64,000 bases of DNA from OLB16 sp964422415 (GCA_964422415.1 CAYRBI010000010.1:10374-74373), one strand, 5' to 3'. Positions 8,606-17,249 are shown, counted from the stretch's first letter. The notes: a model not told the origin generated them from the sequence alone. Program-made: numbers and translations.

Positions 8606-9946
8606 TCAGCCTCTTCCGAAGAAACCACCCCGGTCCATCTTCTTGGCCTCTTTCTTTTTGGCCTTGGCCTTAATCACGGGAACCTCATAGCCTTTCCGTT
8701 GTGGACGGGTGGTCCAAACGGCGGCTTCCGGATCTCCAACAATGACCTCCTTCTCGGGATCCCATTGGATCTTGCGTCCGAGACGGATGGCGATGTTACC
8801 GAGGTGGCATACGGAGACCGAGCGGTGGCCGATCTCGACTGGACTGATCGGATCTTTGCGGGTTTTGATGCACTCCAGGAAGTTGCCCTGGTGATTGTCG
8901 CTGGCGTAGAGACGCAAGTCGGTGGATTTAAACTCGATGTTAGTGAGTTCGGCTGGTGTGGTCTTGATTTCCTCGCGGCTTACGAAAACCTCTCCATCCG
9001 TGCCTTTGAAAAGGATCCCATTGGGGCCCTCGCTGTGGCAGATCACTGGCGCGGCATCCTTGTATTCATAGTGGATCTCAAACTTGGTGGCGACATCATA
9101 TCCACCCGGGGGCGGGAATTCGGCGGTACCCTCGATGCTGATGGGGCCGGTTCCATCGGTGCCATTTCCCCACTGAGCGATGTCATTGTGATGCGCGCCC
9201 CAGTCGGTCATCTTCCCACCCGAATAGGCATACCACCAACGGAACTCATAATGGCAGCGGGACTTTTTGAACGGAACAACCGGCGCCTGGCCCAGCCAAC
9301 GATCCCAGTCTAGCCCCGGCGGGGGATCGATATCTGGATCGGTTCCACCGGTGGGGGCATCACCAATATAAGTGTCAATCTGTTGGATCTTGCCAATGTA
9401 GCCATTCCGTACCAGCTCGCAGGCCTTGCGGAAACGTGCATCCGAACGCTGCTGCGTACCAACCTGGAACACGATGTTGGCGTTACGGACCGCATTCACA
9501 GCGGACTTGCCTTCATCGATGGTGAGGGTCATCGGCTTCTCGCAGTAAATGTCCTTCCCCGCCTGAGCGGAGTGAATGATGGCTGTGGTGTGCCAGTGAT
9601 CCGGGGTGGCAATCACGACTGCATCAATATCATGGCGGTCGAGCAGATCCCGGTAATCATTGTAGGTTGGGGCCTTCTCGCCCACTTTTTTGATGAAATT
9701 GTAACGATGGGCGGCATCCACATCCGCCGCGGCGATGAACTGCACCTCCGGGTGAGCCTTAAAGTCATGATACAGGCCTCCATTCACCCGGTCTCCGAAG
9801 GCAATGAAACCAATACTGATGCGGGAATTTGCAGCCACGGCGCCCCCACGGCCCAGTGTGGCGGCGGAGACAACCATCGGGGCCATCCCGGCCTGGATCA
9901 TTGTCTTCATAAAGTTCCTTCTCGTCCTCTTACCCAGACTCGTCAT
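8606..9946 (-). CDS. Tat-exported Gfo/Idh/MocA family oxidoreductase
   Basis: The 446 aa protein opens with a twin-arginine signal (RTRRNFMKTMIQAG followed by a hydrophobic stretch), so it is probably exported folded with its nucleotide cofactor. A Rossmann domain follows (ISIGFIAFGDRVNGG, AAADVD), with the family's VVIATPDHWH and YCEKPM motifs. The C-terminal domain holds WWYAYSGGKMTDWGAHHNDI, a typical catalytic region of the secreted group. The tail is lysine-rich (KAKAKKKEAKK) and ends GGFFGRG. Such enzymes act on sugars or inositols with NAD(P); the substrate is unknown. It follows the DUF6807 gene by 93 bases on the same strand, a pairing that suggests joint work on a glycan. Confidence 0.9.
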   Translation of the reverse strand: MTSLGKRTRRNFMKTMIQAGMAPMVVSAATLGRGGAVAANSRISIGFIAFGDRVNGGLYHDFKAHPEVQFIAAADVDAAHRYNFIKKVGEKAPTYNDYRDLLDRHDIDAVVIATPDHWHTTAIIHSAQAGKDIYCEKPMTLTIDEGKSAVNAVRNANIVFQVGTQQRSDARFRKACELVRNGYIGKIQQIDTYIGDAPTGGTDPDIDPPPGLDWDRWLGQAPVVPFKKSRCHYEFRWWYAYSGGKMTDWGAHHNDIAQWGNGTDGTGPISIEGTAEFPPPGGYDVATKFEIHYEYKDAAPVICHSEGPNGILFKGTDGEVFVSREEIKTTPAELTNIEFKSTDLRLYASDNHQGNFLECIKTRKDPISPVEIGHRSVSVCHLGNIAIRLGRKIQWDPEKEVIVGDPEAAVWTTRPQRKGYEVPVIKAKAKKKEAKKMDRGGFFGRG

Positions 9947-10039
9947 ACCAACGCCTCCTCCTACAGAATAACCGTTTACACAACGGTAGCTTTCCTTAAA
10001 GGCTAAGTCAACAAGCCAATCGGAATTTGGATCCTGTTA

Positions 10040-11188
10040 TTACTGCTGAATGGTTACGGTTGGGGGCGCCGTATAACCGCTATATTGTCCCGCGATCCCC
10101 GCCTCCTGGGTATTGCCCATGTGCATCAACACACGGTAACGGAACATGAGCTGTTGTCCATTAGGAATGGTGTAATCGCCACTCTCCTGTTCCCCAAAAG
10201 CTTTCAGACCAAAACAGTTGGCGGTGTAGAGACCATAGGCGCGGATGTGCCAATGGCTGGGGTGACGGAGGTTTTCAGGATGATCGAGGATGGCGATGCC
10301 CACATTGTGGCCATTCAAGTTTCCGCTGTAATCGCACCAGTTGGCGGGCTTACCCCAGCACTCCTTTTCGGTTACCTGGCCCTCGGAGTTCGCCATCTTC
10401 CCATTGCCATGTTGCTCATCGATGAGAGGATTCATGCGTAGAGCGCAGATCCCGCCCTCTTTGGTGTCTTTGAATTGCACATCTCCATCAGTAGCCGTAA
10501 AGGTGACCCGCATATCGGTGGCACGGTCCTCCGTGTCGCTGGCGTAAAAGATGTACTCCCGCTCCTCCTGGACAACCCGGCTGCCATCGGCACGATTCCA
10601 GTCATTGACCGCACGGATCTTCCCGAAGACAGGACCTGATACGACCTCCAGGATCTCTCGTGGTTTCTGCTGGCCATGATCTCCCTCCGCCATCCACAGG
10701 TTGGCCTCATTCACCTCGCCATAGGCCACCCACCAGGAGACATGGTGGATGTGATCGCGCACCTTCTCTCCTTCGGTCTCGACATTTTCCATTGGGTAGG
10801 CACGGGTCAAGCGCAGGTTGTCGCCAATCACCACCGGGTAGAGATAGGGCTTGGGCTGATCCGGTTCAAAATGGTAGGCCGTAAAAAGCTTCCCATCGAC
10901 CCGGACATCGATACGGTGATTGGCCATGCTCAGGAGGACACGCGCCGGAGGATTGGCCGCTTCCTTGAGGTTATAACTGACCTCCTCATTGGGCTTGAGA
11001 GCGGGTGCGATGAAGACAAACTCCTCGCCATCTTTCTGTGCGTATCCCACCGGTTTCCCATCCGCTGTCAGCACCTCCAGGACTTGGGCAGCCGCGAGTG
11101 GCCCTTGCAGGGTGAAGCGTACCGGAGCGGCTGGGTTTCCTTCTGGTCCGGCTTTGAGTGTCAGTAACAGCATGAGAATGGCTTGCAT
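10040..11188 (-). CDS. DUF6807 (PmoA-like) family protein, probably secreted
   Basis: The product is 382 aa with a short hydrophobic start (MQAILMLLLTLKAG). The conserved family core is visible as LYPVVIGDNLRLTRAYPM, DHIHHVSWWVAYGEVN, GGICALRMNPLID, WCDYSGNLNGHNVGIAILDHP and NLRHPSHWHIRAYGLYTAN. These histidine-rich proteins usually occur beside Gfo/Idh oxidoreductases in polysaccharide-using bacteria; their chemistry is not established. ATG 11188 is chosen because AGGAGGAG lies just upstream. The frame stays open a further 219 bases, but only through repeat DNA. It probably forms an operon with the Gfo/Idh gene downstream. Confidence 0.85.
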   Translation of the reverse strand: MQAILMLLLTLKAGPEGNPAAPVRFTLQGPLAAAQVLEVLTADGKPVGYAQKDGEEFVFIAPALKPNEEVSYNLKEAANPPARVLLSMANHRIDVRVDGKLFTAYHFEPDQPKPYLYPVVIGDNLRLTRAYPMENVETEGEKVRDHIHHVSWWVAYGEVNEANLWMAEGDHGQQKPREILEVVSGPVFGKIRAVNDWNRADGSRVVQEEREYIFYASDTEDRATDMRVTFTATDGDVQFKDTKEGGICALRMNPLIDEQHGNGKMANSEGQVTEKECWGKPANWCDYSGNLNGHNVGIAILDHPENLRHPSHWHIRAYGLYTANCFGLKAFGEQESGDYTIPNGQQLMFRYRVLMHMGNTQEAGIAGQYSGYTAPPTVTIQQ

Positions 11189-11278
11189 GAGAAAGGACTC
11201 CTCCTGTTCATATGGTACGAAGGACAAACACTTTACCACATCATTCCAATTCGGCCATCCGTCTGAGAAAAACTTGTG

Positions 11279-11390
11279 ATGACCCTCTCCCAATACCCTC
11301 ACCCATCGAGGAGAAGTGAGTTTTATGGGGTTCATGCTTTTTTTGTATTCCTCCCCCCTTGTGGGGGAGGGTCGGGTGGGGGGACAGAGC
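11279..11390. repeat. GC-rich dispersed element (CCTCCCCCC-TT-GTGGGGGAGG hairpin)
   Basis: The block upstream of the DUF6807 gene runs from CCCTCTCCCAATACCCTCACCC to CTCCCCCCTTGTGGGGGAGGG and GGTGGGGGG. The hairpin core at 11351-11371 matches the GC-rich inverted elements at 37276-37502 and 48889-48999. Confidence 0.55.
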
Positions 11391-11443
11391 TCGCAATATC
11401 TCATCAAAAGACGCCCTAATCCCTTTGCCTACCCTGTGATACA

Positions 11444-12271
11444 GTGGTTTCCATGGATATGCCTTTTGGGATGAGCGAGGAGCGGATCGAACGGTATGCC
11501 CGTCAGATCATCCTGCCGGATATGGGTGGTGCTGGTCAGAAGAAGCTTTTCAATGCCAGTGTGTTGATTGTGGGAGTGGGTGGATTGGGTAGTCCCGCCG
11601 CGCTCTACCTCGTTGCGGCGGGTATCGGACGATTAGGACTGGTGGATTCGGATGTAGTGGATCTCTCCAACCTCCAACGCCAGATCCTCTACCGCACTTC
11701 CGATGTGGGGCAGCTAAAGCTGGAGACGGCGCGGCGGGCCCTATGCGAAGCGAATCCCAGCCTGGAGCTCGAGACCCACGAGACTCATCTGCAGGCCCAC
11801 AATGCCCTCGCTATCATCCGTGATTACGATGTAATCCTCGATGGCACCGACAACTTCCCGGCCAAGTATCTGCTCAATGATGCCTGTGTCCTGCTCGGAA
11901 AACCGCTGGTTCATGCCGGGATCTTCCGTTTTGAGGGGCAGCTCCTGGTCATCAAGCCTGGCGAGGGGCCCTGCTACCGGTGTTTCCATCCCGATCCACC
12001 TGTTGAGGGATTGATTCCCTCTTGCCGGGAGGCTGGAGTGCTAGGGGTAGTTGCCGGGGTGATGGGTGTTCTGCAAGCCACCGAGGCCATTAAATTGATC
12101 TGTGGCATGGGGCATCCCCTGGTGGGGCAGCTGCTCCTCTATGATGCCCTGGAGATGGAGTTCCGCCGGGTCCGGATTCATAAGGATCCTCACTGTGCAA
12201 TCTGCGGCGGGAGTCCTACAATCACAATGCTGGAAGACCTGCAACTCCCCTCTTGTCAGGTTGAGGGGTGA
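11444..12271 (+). CDS. ThiF/MoeB-family sulfur-carrier adenylyltransferase
   Basis: The 275 aa product has the E1-like fold: ERYARQIILPDMGGAGQ, nucleotide-binding VLIVGVGGLGSPAALYL, DSDVVDLSNLQRQILY, DGTDNFPAKYLLNDA and SCREAGVLGVVAGVMG with the usual catalytic-region cysteine. Zinc is held by two CxxC pairs (CYRC and CAIC). Relatives adenylate the C-terminal glycine of ThiS/MoaD-like carriers. No such carrier is visible here; instead a NIL-domain gene follows after only six bases, pointing to sulfur amino-acid or cofactor chemistry. The GTG at 11444 is the longest start; ATGs at 11453, 11459 and 11471 are alternatives and no ribosome binding site decides between them. Confidence 0.9.
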   Translation: MVSMDMPFGMSEERIERYARQIILPDMGGAGQKKLFNASVLIVGVGGLGSPAALYLVAAGIGRLGLVDSDVVDLSNLQRQILYRTSDVGQLKLETARRALCEANPSLELETHETHLQAHNALAIIRDYDVILDGTDNFPAKYLLNDACVLLGKPLVHAGIFRFEGQLLVIKPGEGPCYRCFHPDPPVEGLIPSCREAGVLGVVAGVMGVLQATEAIKLICGMGHPLVGQLLLYDALEMEFRRVRIHKDPHCAICGGSPTITMLEDLQLPSCQVEG

Positions 12272-12277
12272 GTCTTC

Positions 12278-12538
12278 ATGGAGGTTTTACGAACTGTGGG
12301 CACCCGTCGCATGAAGCTCACCTTCCCCGAACGGTTGGTGAAGGAGCCGGTCCTTTTTACGGTTGCCAAGCAGTATGATGTTATGCCGAACATCCGGCGC
12401 GCCAAGGTCTCCGCTACCTCGGGCGAGGTGGTCCTCGAACTCGAGGGCGAGGAGGAGAACCTCGACCGGGCTCTGATGCATTTGGACCAGGCGGGGATTC
12501 TCATCGAATTGTTGTCAGACGACGCCTTTGCTGGTTGA
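12278..12538 (+). CDS. NIL-domain protein, stand-alone
   Basis: This 86 aa protein is essentially one NIL domain, the ferredoxin-like module also found at the C-terminus of the methionine importer ATPase MetN: RRMKLTFPERLVKEPVLF, VAKQYDVMPNIRRAKV, GEVVLELEGEEENLDRAL, LDQAGILIE. Stand-alone NIL proteins occur beside sulfur-transfer genes, including assimilation systems that make homocysteine. It starts six bases after the ThiF-like gene and is surely co-transcribed, so a role as sulfur-handling or ligand-sensing partner is reasonable but unproven. YihY begins ten bases downstream. Confidence 0.85.
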   Translation: MEVLRTVGTRRMKLTFPERLVKEPVLFTVAKQYDVMPNIRRAKVSATSGEVVLELEGEEENLDRALMHLDQAGILIELLSDDAFAG

Positions 12539-12548
12539 TTCTTGAACG

Positions 12549-14072
12549 ATGAATCTATCCCGGTTTCCCACGGCGGTGATCCACGCGAAAGCGAAGATCG
12601 AAAAAGGTTGGCGGCGCACGCGCCGGGCGGTAGCACGCATCTGGGGACGGCTCCGTGATGATCATGTCATCTACCTGGCCGGCAGCTTGGCTTTCTTCTC
12701 GGTGACTGCGTTGATCCCGATCAGCGCCATCTCTCTCTCCATTTTCGCCTCCTACATCGACACCAAACAGGAGGATATCTTTTTTGATTATATCCTCGAC
12801 AACATCTTCCCTTTCAGTCCGGAGAACCGCATCCATCTCGGTGGATTGGATAGCCGTATCGCACCCCCAGACACTTCTGGAACGGCCGATGCCCAAATTG
12901 CTAATTCCTCTAGCACCGCTCTCCTGACCCCCAAGGGCTTTGATCCGCAGGAGGTCGAGAACACACTCAAGGAGAAGGTCCGGGAGTTCACCGCTCAAGC
13001 CCGTAATGTCGGCTGGGTGGGATTGATCTTTCTCATCATCACCGGGATCTGGCTTTTCGATTCCATCGAGGATGCTTTTAATTCGATCTGGCGATCTGAA
13101 AAACGGCGGCCTTTCGCCCGGCGGTTCATGACCTTCTGGACCGTGTTGACCCTCATGCCGTTGTTAATGGTGGGACCAATCCTCGTCGACCGGTACCTCC
13201 GTCAGACACACCTTTTACCCGATGACTTGACTTGGTTGAGTAGTACTCTCAGTTGGGGCTCCTTCATCCTCCCCTATCTCCTCTCCTGGTTGGCGATCTG
13301 GTTGTTGTATGTGGTGGTGCCCAATGGGGTGGTGGCCTGGAAACCCGCTGCTGTGAGTTCTCTTTTTGTGGCTGTCATGTGGCAGGCGCTTAAGTTCATC
13401 TTCGCTTTCTATGTGGTATATGGGGGGATGTACAAAAGTGTGTATGGCAGCCTGGGGATGGTGGCATTGGTGTTGGCCTGGATCTATTACACCTGGTGGG
13501 TGATCCTGGCGGGGTTGGAAATGACCTCTTATCTCCAGTATCCCGATTGGGATCAGCCCATGCCCTCGGGGGATCTAGCCCCGGAAATCTCACTCCTGTA
13601 CAGCTGGGGTGGCTTATACCTGGTGGGGCGGTCTTTCCAATCGGGTCAGGGAGGTGTCTCGACTGAGTCAGTGGCGCAGACTCTCAGCCTACACAAAACC
13701 CACACTGCGCGGCTGATGGAAAACCTGGAGGAGAAACATATCCTCGCCCGGGATGTGAAAGGGCTATGGTATCCCGCCATTCCGCTCTCTCATGTCACAT
13801 GGGCGGAGGTGGCACGTGCCCTCGATTACGAGGTGGACTCGGCCTCGATCCGTCTGGCTGACTGGCTTGAATCCGCTCTCCAGGCGCGTGGATTCACGGA
13901 GTACCATCAAGACACGCGTAATCTCCCCAGCCTCGCGGCCCTCCTTGATCAACATCTCAATTCGCCCATTACCAACGGGCTGAATGGCAAGGGTGAAGAG
14001 GACATGGTTGTAATCGCTAACCCAGTATTTCTACCAGAGGAAGGTTCTTCCTCTGGACCATCCCTCGATTGA
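12549..14072 (+). CDS. YihY/BrkB-family inner membrane protein
   Basis: The product is 507 aa with about six membrane helices. Family motifs include YLAGSLAFFSVTALIPISA in the first helix, GLIFLIITGIWLFDSIEDAF, NSIWRSEKRRPF, VPNGVVAWKPA, and YGSLGMVALVLAWIYYTWW with LAGLEMTSYL. The loop after helix 1 is long and polar (about residues 80-150, rich in Ser/Thr/Asn). The roughly 130-residue cytoplasmic tail resembles a winged helix (ESVAQTLSLHKTHTARLMEN). Some relatives were once annotated as RNase BN, wrongly; the function is unknown. It starts ten bases after the NIL gene and is probably in the same transcript. Confidence 0.88.
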   Translation: MNLSRFPTAVIHAKAKIEKGWRRTRRAVARIWGRLRDDHVIYLAGSLAFFSVTALIPISAISLSIFASYIDTKQEDIFFDYILDNIFPFSPENRIHLGGLDSRIAPPDTSGTADAQIANSSSTALLTPKGFDPQEVENTLKEKVREFTAQARNVGWVGLIFLIITGIWLFDSIEDAFNSIWRSEKRRPFARRFMTFWTVLTLMPLLMVGPILVDRYLRQTHLLPDDLTWLSSTLSWGSFILPYLLSWLAIWLLYVVVPNGVVAWKPAAVSSLFVAVMWQALKFIFAFYVVYGGMYKSVYGSLGMVALVLAWIYYTWWVILAGLEMTSYLQYPDWDQPMPSGDLAPEISLLYSWGGLYLVGRSFQSGQGGVSTESVAQTLSLHKTHTARLMENLEEKHILARDVKGLWYPAIPLSHVTWAEVARALDYEVDSASIRLADWLESALQARGFTEYHQDTRNLPSLAALLDQHLNSPITNGLNGKGEEDMVVIANPVFLPEEGSSSGPSLD

Positions 14073-14167
14073 AGATACATTGTCTCTGGACCGAGTATGG
14101 GTAACCTGTGCTCTGTCCATGCGTTATTAGTTTTTAGGTGTCTGGTTCCATTGTTTAAGGAGAGAAC

Positions 14168-15316
14168 ATGCGACTAAGTCTTGCTGGATCGATTCTATTG
14201 CTGTGTGTTGTTTTACTGGGGGTCATGCTGTGTGGTTGCTCCCCGAAGGAAGAACCCACGCCCACTCCGGTGGCGGTCAAACCAGAACCAACCGCGCAGC
14301 CGACACACACACAAGGGCCTCCAACACCCACTCCGACTCCCTGCCCGGTACGGTTGCTTCTGCCAAGTTGGCTTGAGAAAGCACCAAGGGAATTGGTCAT
14401 CGCCAAGGCTAAGCAAGGCGCGGCGGGACGTCCCGTGAAAATCGTTCAGGCGGATGACCCGGATGGAAGCAGATTCTGGGATCTGGGGCTTGTGGCCGCT
14501 GGCCAGGCGGAGATGAAGACACCCGGTCTAGCTCCCTGGCTTCTGGACAGCCTGCATTTTTATGTCAACAAGGTCAAGTTAAAGCAGCATGGCGTCACGG
14601 ATCTGGGGGAAGACTGGGGAAAGATCCTGGAGGACTGCAAAGCTTATCTGCCGGGTGCCTCGGAACCACCTGTGTTTGTCCTCGCGGGTGATCTACCAGG
14701 TCTGCCACGCACTCTTCAGAGCTTCGCCATGTTGGCGGGCGCTACCTCCACCTCCGCTCTGGATAGCGAGCCGGTGGCCGTTGCTCTCGATTTCCTCTAC
14801 CAGCTCCATCGGGCCAAATTCCTCGTTGTGGGATCGCACAAGGGCACCTCCTGTTCATTGATTGCGAACCTCATGGCGGAAGCGCACTGTGGGATGACAC
14901 TGGGCTGGGAGAGCGAGATGGGCTGGATCACCGATCCGAAACGTTCTCCTGTCGGATCACAGATTGAGGCTCTCAAGCTGCCCCGCTTTACGGCCAAGGG
15001 GGTGACCCCGGTCCCGGCGGTAACCCGGTTCTGGTGTTGGCAAGCCAAAGACCCCAGTCTGACCACGCTTGCGGCGGAACTCGGCCGTGTAGATCCTGGT
15101 CCGGAAGTGGGTGGAAAATGGATTGGTGGGGGCACTGACACAGCGCAACTTCCCAAACCGAACGATATCTTTACCCTGGACACACGTCCAGGCCAGGACT
15201 TCCGCGACACGGACCGGATCATTCAGGAGGGGTGGACTCATGCCACACCGGCCCGGAATATCCTCAAGAGTCTGGAGATCCGTTATACATCGGCTCTTTC
15301 TCAACGGCGGAAGTAA
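14168..15316 (+). CDS. Lipoprotein resembling an extracellular solute-binding protein
   Basis: The 382 aa product has a lipoprotein signal (helix, then VMLCGCSPKE; lipidation at Cys near residue 18-20) and a proline/threonine linker with repeated PTPTP to about residue 58. The remainder looks like a type 2 periplasmic-binding fold: LVIAKAKQGAAGRPVKIV, LLDSLHFYVNKVKLKQHGV, EDWGKILEDCKAYLPG, AMLAGATSTSALDS, and a late AELGRVDP helix. That assignment rests on overall pattern rather than a diagnostic motif. No permease or ATPase is adjacent, so it may be a receptor or scavenging lipoprotein rather than part of a transporter. GGAGAG precedes the ATG. Confidence 0.65.
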   Translation: MRLSLAGSILLLCVVLLGVMLCGCSPKEEPTPTPVAVKPEPTAQPTHTQGPPTPTPTPCPVRLLLPSWLEKAPRELVIAKAKQGAAGRPVKIVQADDPDGSRFWDLGLVAAGQAEMKTPGLAPWLLDSLHFYVNKVKLKQHGVTDLGEDWGKILEDCKAYLPGASEPPVFVLAGDLPGLPRTLQSFAMLAGATSTSALDSEPVAVALDFLYQLHRAKFLVVGSHKGTSCSLIANLMAEAHCGMTLGWESEMGWITDPKRSPVGSQIEALKLPRFTAKGVTPVPAVTRFWCWQAKDPSLTTLAAELGRVDPGPEVGGKWIGGGTDTAQLPKPNDIFTLDTRPGQDFRDTDRIIQEGWTHATPARNILKSLEIRYTSALSQRRK

Positions 15317-15387
15317 ATTACACCCTGTTCAGTGTCCGCGGGGAATGGGATACTCTGTTTTTACTAGATTGAGCGAGGAGTCAAGCG

Positions 15388-15750
15388 ATGGCTGTCTGCA
15401 CCGTGTGTGGAGATATTTTTAATAACGAAACCGGCTTCTGTCCCACTTGTGGAGCCGAATATAAGGTGGAGGTGGGTGGCAAGAACGCAGGAGACCTTTA
15501 CAGGGAGGCTCGTCAGCGGATCGATGCGGGCCAAGTTATCGATGCCAAGGGACTCCTGACCCAGGCTATCAAGATGGATGAGACGAATGCCGAATACCGC
15601 TTCTTCCTCGGAAGCGCTCTCTATAAATTGGGAGATTACGAGGGAGCCTTCAATGCCTGGCAGAAGGCGGACCGCCTGCAACCTAACAACGACCGTATCC
15701 TCAAGTGCTTGGTGGCCGCACGTCAAAGGATGACAGAGGCGAAGAAGTAG
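15388..15750 (+). CDS. Zinc-ribbon plus TPR small protein
   Basis: The 120 aa product begins with a four-cysteine zinc ribbon (CTVC at 4-7 and CPTC at 18-21), followed by about two TPR-like helical repeats (DAKGLLTQAIKMDETNAEYR, LGSALYKLGDYEGAFNAWQK). Such proteins are adaptors; no partner is named by the sequence. It ends 13 bases before the KptA-like gene and probably shares its transcript. GAGCGAGGAG upstream of the ATG is a good ribosome binding site. Confidence 0.75.
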   Translation: MAVCTVCGDIFNNETGFCPTCGAEYKVEVGGKNAGDLYREARQRIDAGQVIDAKGLLTQAIKMDETNAEYRFFLGSALYKLGDYEGAFNAWQKADRLQPNNDRILKCLVAARQRMTEAKK

Positions 15751-15763
15751 CTCTCCTACGCCC

Positions 15764-16549
15764 ATGTCTCAAGGGGCCCGTCAACGTTACGAGTCTCTCG
15801 CCAAAACACTCCGGTACATCCTCGGCGGTGCTCCCGATGAGTTTGGCCTGATCCTCGATAATGAGGGCTGGATCCAGGTGAAGCACCTGGTCCAGGCCCT
15901 GAATGAAGAGGAACAATGGAAGGGCACTAAGGCTACACGCATCTCCGATCTCTTGTGGGAGCTGGAGGACTGTCCTTTCGAGATCGAATCCAACCGGATC
16001 CGTCTCAAGTCCGGCCAGATGGAATCCCATGCGCCTCCCCAGAAAGAACTCTTTCCTCCACCTGCTGTCCTCTTTATAGGAGTCAGACGGAAGTCTTACC
16101 CTGTCATCTATGATAAAGGGATCCATACCCAGGGTCAGGATGAGATTGTCTTGGCCAGAACTCCTGAAATGGCGTTACGGATTGGACGGCGGCGTGATCC
16201 ACGCCCTATCTTGGTGGAGGTCCATACCCAACTCGCCGAGTCACACGGTTCCCGCTTCTTCTCTTATGGGGCACATCTTTTTTGTACCGATCAGTTGGAT
16301 GTGCGATGCCTGCGCGGCCCTTCACCCAAGCATCTCGAAAGCCTGCCGCCGGTCAAGAAGCCAGGGCCTAAACCCAGTAAACCCGCCGGTCCCATTGCGC
16401 CACATGGTTTAGCTTGGGATCCCTCTCAAGACCGTCTGTTGGCACGTGACCCCGAGGCGCGGAAGGCGCTTATCCGCCGTGAACGTGACCGCAAACGAGT
16501 CGAGTGGAAGGACTTGTCCCGGCGTGGACGCCGGCGTGAAGTGGACTGA
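15764..16549 (+). CDS. KptA/Tpt1-like protein (RNA 2'-phosphotransferase fold) lacking canonical catalytic motifs
   Basis: Over residues 10-182 the 261 aa protein aligns by eye with KptA/Tpt1 RNA 2'-phosphotransferases, which use NAD+ to remove an internal RNA 2'-phosphate. The winged-helix part is clear (LAKTLRYIL, PDEFGLILDNEGWIQVKHLV), as is the ADP-ribosyltransferase part (VLARTPEMALRIGRRRDPRP, FFSYGAHLFCTDQL). The hallmark motifs are changed: the Arg-His pair of the LRH motif is Gly21-Gly22, the QGHS motif reads SGQM (83-86), and the HGT motif reads IGV (105-107). The last 70 residues are an extra Pro/Lys then Arg-rich tail (RRERDRKRVEWKDLSRRGRR) suited to RNA binding. It is therefore likely a non-catalytic or altered-activity relative. 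It follows the zinc-ribbon/TPR gene by 13 bases. Confidence 0.75.
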   Translation: MSQGARQRYESLAKTLRYILGGAPDEFGLILDNEGWIQVKHLVQALNEEEQWKGTKATRISDLLWELEDCPFEIESNRIRLKSGQMESHAPPQKELFPPPAVLFIGVRRKSYPVIYDKGIHTQGQDEIVLARTPEMALRIGRRRDPRPILVEVHTQLAESHGSRFFSYGAHLFCTDQLDVRCLRGPSPKHLESLPPVKKPGPKPSKPAGPIAPHGLAWDPSQDRLLARDPEARKALIRRERDRKRVEWKDLSRRGRRREVD

Positions 16550-16679
16550 GAACTCTGTTTCTAAAGATGCGGTAGAGAAACTTCGGATAGAGATCATTTT
16601 CGCCGATAAGCTTTAGTTGAACTCCCTCCGCCATCGGAGGATACCGGTTGGCTAAGGTACTTAGAGGAATACTCTGCCC

Positions 16680-17249
16680 ATGATTACCACATGGAAGGGC
16701 AAGAACCGCCGTCTCATTGAGGAGGCCATGCGTGAGGCCTCCCGGCGGGGGATGAAACACCCAACCCTGATCGATATCGCCCCCGGCGCGGTCACCCAAT
16801 TATTGTCTCCCTACTTCCCCGAACAGGTGGGCCTAACCACTAAACTTCTTGAACCCATCGATAAAGGTTTCCGTTTGACTGGCCGCTTTCCGGTGGTTTG
16901 TCATGAAGTCGAGGAGATCCTGGAGGTCTTCAGTCCCCTGAGTCCAGCCCATCTGTGTGTTTTGTATGCCGATGATGATGTTGCCAAGGCTGTACCCGAG
17001 AGTGATCTGATCCTAATGAATCCCACCGACCTCAACCGGGATTCTCTGCTTGAAATCGGAGATGTAGTTCTCTGTTACAATGTCATTTCCAAGTCGGCCA
17101 ATCCCAAACGGAGCCTTGAAAACCTGCTTCACTCGGTGAAGATGGGTGGGCTGCTCTCGATTGATTCGGGCACTGACTGGAGTTTGAATCCACGGACTGA
17201 TCCCTTATTCATCGGGATCACTGAGAATCTCTTTGTCAAGGAGTTCTGA
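16680..17249 (+). CDS. Possible SAM-dependent methyltransferase-like protein
   Basis: This 189 aa protein is not firmly recognisable. A Rossmann-like pattern is visible: TLIDIAPGAV in place of the usual glycine-rich loop I, LCVLYADDD near motif II, DLILMNPTDL near motif IV, and KMGGLLSIDSGTDW resembling the post-motif LkpGG strand. The glycine-rich loop is weak, so catalytic competence is uncertain. It begins 130 bases after the KptA-like gene on the same strand, and that gap holds nothing obvious. It ends where the MITE-like element begins. Confidence 0.5.
   Translation: MITTWKGKNRRLIEEAMREASRRGMKHPTLIDIAPGAVTQLLSPYFPEQVGLTTKLLEPIDKGFRLTGRFPVVCHEVEEILEVFSPLSPAHLCVLYADDDVAKAVPESDLILMNPTDLNRDSLLEIGDVVLCYNVISKSANPKRSLENLLHSVKMGGLLSIDSGTDWSLNPRTDPLFIGITENLFVKEF

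Noticed and set aside
8486..9313. A 275-codon plus-strand frame opposite the Gfo/Idh gene.
   Set aside because: The minus-strand product is unmistakable; the plus frame has no recognisable motif.
11189..11407. Longer N-terminus for the DUF6807 gene.
   Set aside because: It is read through repeat DNA, and a strong ribosome binding site supports ATG 11188.
12549..14072. RNase BN annotation for the YihY-family gene.
   Set aside because: That label is a known misannotation of the family; the sequence shows an integral membrane protein.
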